This document shows, one piece after another, positions 63,976 to 64,000 of a DNA stretch of 64,000 nucleotides. A program made the translations under genes and the position numbers. Position 1 is the first letter of the stretch. The number at the start of each line of letters is the position of its first letter. The notes beneath the pieces were generated by a model. It saw only the letters and a list, made by a program, of their open reading frames with translations. It had not been told where the DNA came from and ran no database searches. The DNA comes from Ignatzschineria rhizosphaerae (lineage in GTDB: Bacteria > Pseudomonadota > Gammaproteobacteria > Cardiobacteriales > Wohlfahrtiimonadaceae), in contig NZ_CP093379.1 of assembly GCF_022655595.1 (NCBI RefSeq), forward strand, positions 3,010,734-3,074,733, in the 5' to 3' direction.

Positions 63976-64000
63976 GTGAAGAAACTGGGAGTTCAGATCT
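63976..64000 (+). CDS. Start of a gene, probably mlaD (3'-partial)
   Basis: A GTG at 63976 with AAGGA upstream opens a frame (MKKLGVQI) running off the window. Position after mlaE fits mlaD, the substrate-binding MCE subunit. Only eight codons are visible. Confidence 0.5.

Overview
The window is a chromosomal segment of an AT-rich Gram-negative gammaproteobacterium. This is inferred from MlaF/MlaE, DsbB, DksA, Dxs/IspA/XseB, a chaperone-usher fimbria, an autotransporter and an outer-membrane efflux factor. Codon usage and gene content would fit a Cardiobacteriales-type bacterium such as Ignatzschineria or Wohlfahrtiimonas. That placement is an inference; no 16S gene is present.

Layout. 1-10.3 kb: the C-terminal part of a PAP2-phosphatase/autotransporter fusion, a CxxC AhpD-like protein, a small secreted protein, a dicarboxylate/amino-acid symporter, a DUF1338/HglS-type 2-oxoadipate dioxygenase/decarboxylase, and a glycerate pathway pair (GntP-family permease and glycerate kinase). 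10.6-12.3 kb: a decayed second copy of the HglS C-terminus, then an ABC-type ATPase with a HEPN-like C-terminal RNxxHH motif (possible defence gene). 12.4-25.7 kb: a mobile element of higher GC with the Gamma-Mobile-Trio layout (two tyrosine recombinases GmtY and GmtZ, and GmtX), followed by a small coiled-coil protein, a RecD2-like helicase, a small orphan and a type III restriction-modification system as cargo. A candidate imperfect terminal inverted repeat frames it. 25.7-39.3 kb: core genes. These are a guaA whose glutaminase domain is mostly deleted, NlpC/P60, an efflux outer-membrane factor, tRNA-Pro, infA, rph, dxs-ispA-xseB, an MscS-type channel, glyQ without glyS, an IMPase, a YafK-like lipoprotein and tRNA-Ser.

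39.3-50.24 kb: an integrated element bounded by a 23-bp duplication of the tRNA-Ser 3' end. It encodes an integrase, a ribbon-helix-helix protein, AlpA, small proteins, a putative replication initiator followed by iterons, then HK97-type capsid, prohead protease, portal, HNH, TerS, TerL, head closure protein and connector. It has no tail, lysis or holin genes. This is the architecture of a capsid-forming phage-inducible chromosomal island (cf-PICI), a satellite that makes its own heads and borrows the tails of a helper phage. It is the most interesting system here. Unusual DNA structure goes with it: integrase arm sites with identical 12-bp spacing at both ends, five consecutive hairpins after int, iterons plus palindromes before the capsid gene, a C-rich candidate cos region between HNH and TerS, and a relic of a second element's left end just outside attR.

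50.4-64 kb: a four-gene chaperone-usher fimbrial operon, a MarC-family protein, an XRE regulator, a DctA-type symporter, dapB, a small membrane protein, dksA, tRNA-Ala and tRNA-Glu, dsbB, mlaF, mlaE and the first codons of what is probably mlaD.

Two mobile elements and a decayed paralogue make this a mosaic region. The core genes around them are ordinary, except for the shortened GuaA and the lone glyQ.
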